A stretch of DNA of 5,132 nt from Methanofollis sp. (GTDB lineage Archaea; Halobacteriota; Methanomicrobia; Methanomicrobiales; Methanofollaceae): NCBI GenBank assembly GCA_028696365.1, contig JAQVHG010000167.1:1-5132 (forward strand). Reading direction: 5' to 3'. The position numbers and the translations under genes are program-made. A model generated the notes under the pieces. The model had not been told where the DNA came from. It searched no databases and worked only from the letters and a program-made list of their open reading frames with translations. Below, piece by piece: positions 5,069-5,132 of the stretch. How positions within the stretch are numbered: the first letter of the stretch is position 1; each line of letters begins with the position of its first letter.

Positions 5069-5132
5069 GCCGAGTTTGGTCTCCCATCGGTCGCGATCTC
5101 GTGGTCGGGGTTCTCCTGCATGTTCTTCGGGG

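Larger units (their letters stand above)
4457..5132. other. Gene-free, repeat-rich intergenic region
   Basis: No convincing gene is seen in these 676 bases. Positions 4457-4607 show no clear element. From 4608 on the sequence is a patchwork of diverged direct and inverted repeats, GATC boxes and a pentanucleotide microsatellite. The longest open frames (4488-4688 plus, 4770-5036 minus) translate the repeats themselves. A gene could enter from beyond 5132, but nothing within the window proves it. Confidence 0.6.

Noticed and set aside
4993..5132. Minus-strand open end (a frame reading KNMQENPDHEIATDGRP) as the C-terminus of a gene entering from the right
   Set aside because: About 20 residues look protein-like, but the frame then runs into box pair 4 and the microsatellite. 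Without sequence to the right it cannot be supported.

Overview
The window looks like a GC-rich archaeal chromosome, most plausibly a methanogenic euryarchaeon of the Methanofollis/Methanoculleus kind. This is inferred from base composition, archaeal-type TATA boxes about 28 nt before two start codons, and Shine-Dalgarno-led genes inside operons. No marker gene fixes the taxon, and a bacterial host is not formally excluded.

Layout. Positions 1-137 hold a GC-rich hairpin and a short tandem array of 25-bp GATC-bearing units, ending at a TATA box. A tightly coupled plus-strand operon follows (169-2341): a holo-[acyl-carrier-protein] synthase, an acyl carrier protein whose start overlaps it by 28 bp, and an AMP-forming acyl ligase joined to the carrier gene by a 4-bp ATGA overlap. 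Converging on it from the right is a minus-strand operon (4416-2269): a CE4 (NodB-type) polysaccharide deacetylase and, 6 bp downstream, a GNAT-like acyltransferase. The two operons collide tail to tail and share 73 bp of coding sequence. Positions 4457-5132 carry no convincing gene but are rich in degenerate repeats. These include paired 25-bp-spaced CACCTGATCC-like boxes, a (CCTCG)n microsatellite, and an inverted, degenerate copy of the left-end repeat. The five genes therefore sit between roughly 90-bp imperfect inverted repeats.

How the genes may work together. AcpS would attach phosphopantetheine to Ser38 of the carrier protein. The ligase would activate a carboxylic acid as acyl-AMP and load it on the carrier. 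The deacetylase could expose an amine on an N-acetylated sugar, and the GNAT-like protein could transfer the carrier-bound acyl group to it. Families and motifs are read from the sequence; the combined pathway is inference. Archaea generally lack carrier-protein-dependent fatty acid synthesis, so a dedicated AcpS-ACP-ligase set next to glycan-modifying genes is the most interesting content. It recalls bacterial carrier-protein/ligase modules near exopolysaccharide genes (exosortase A-type loci) and the DltA/DltC pair, without being clearly either.
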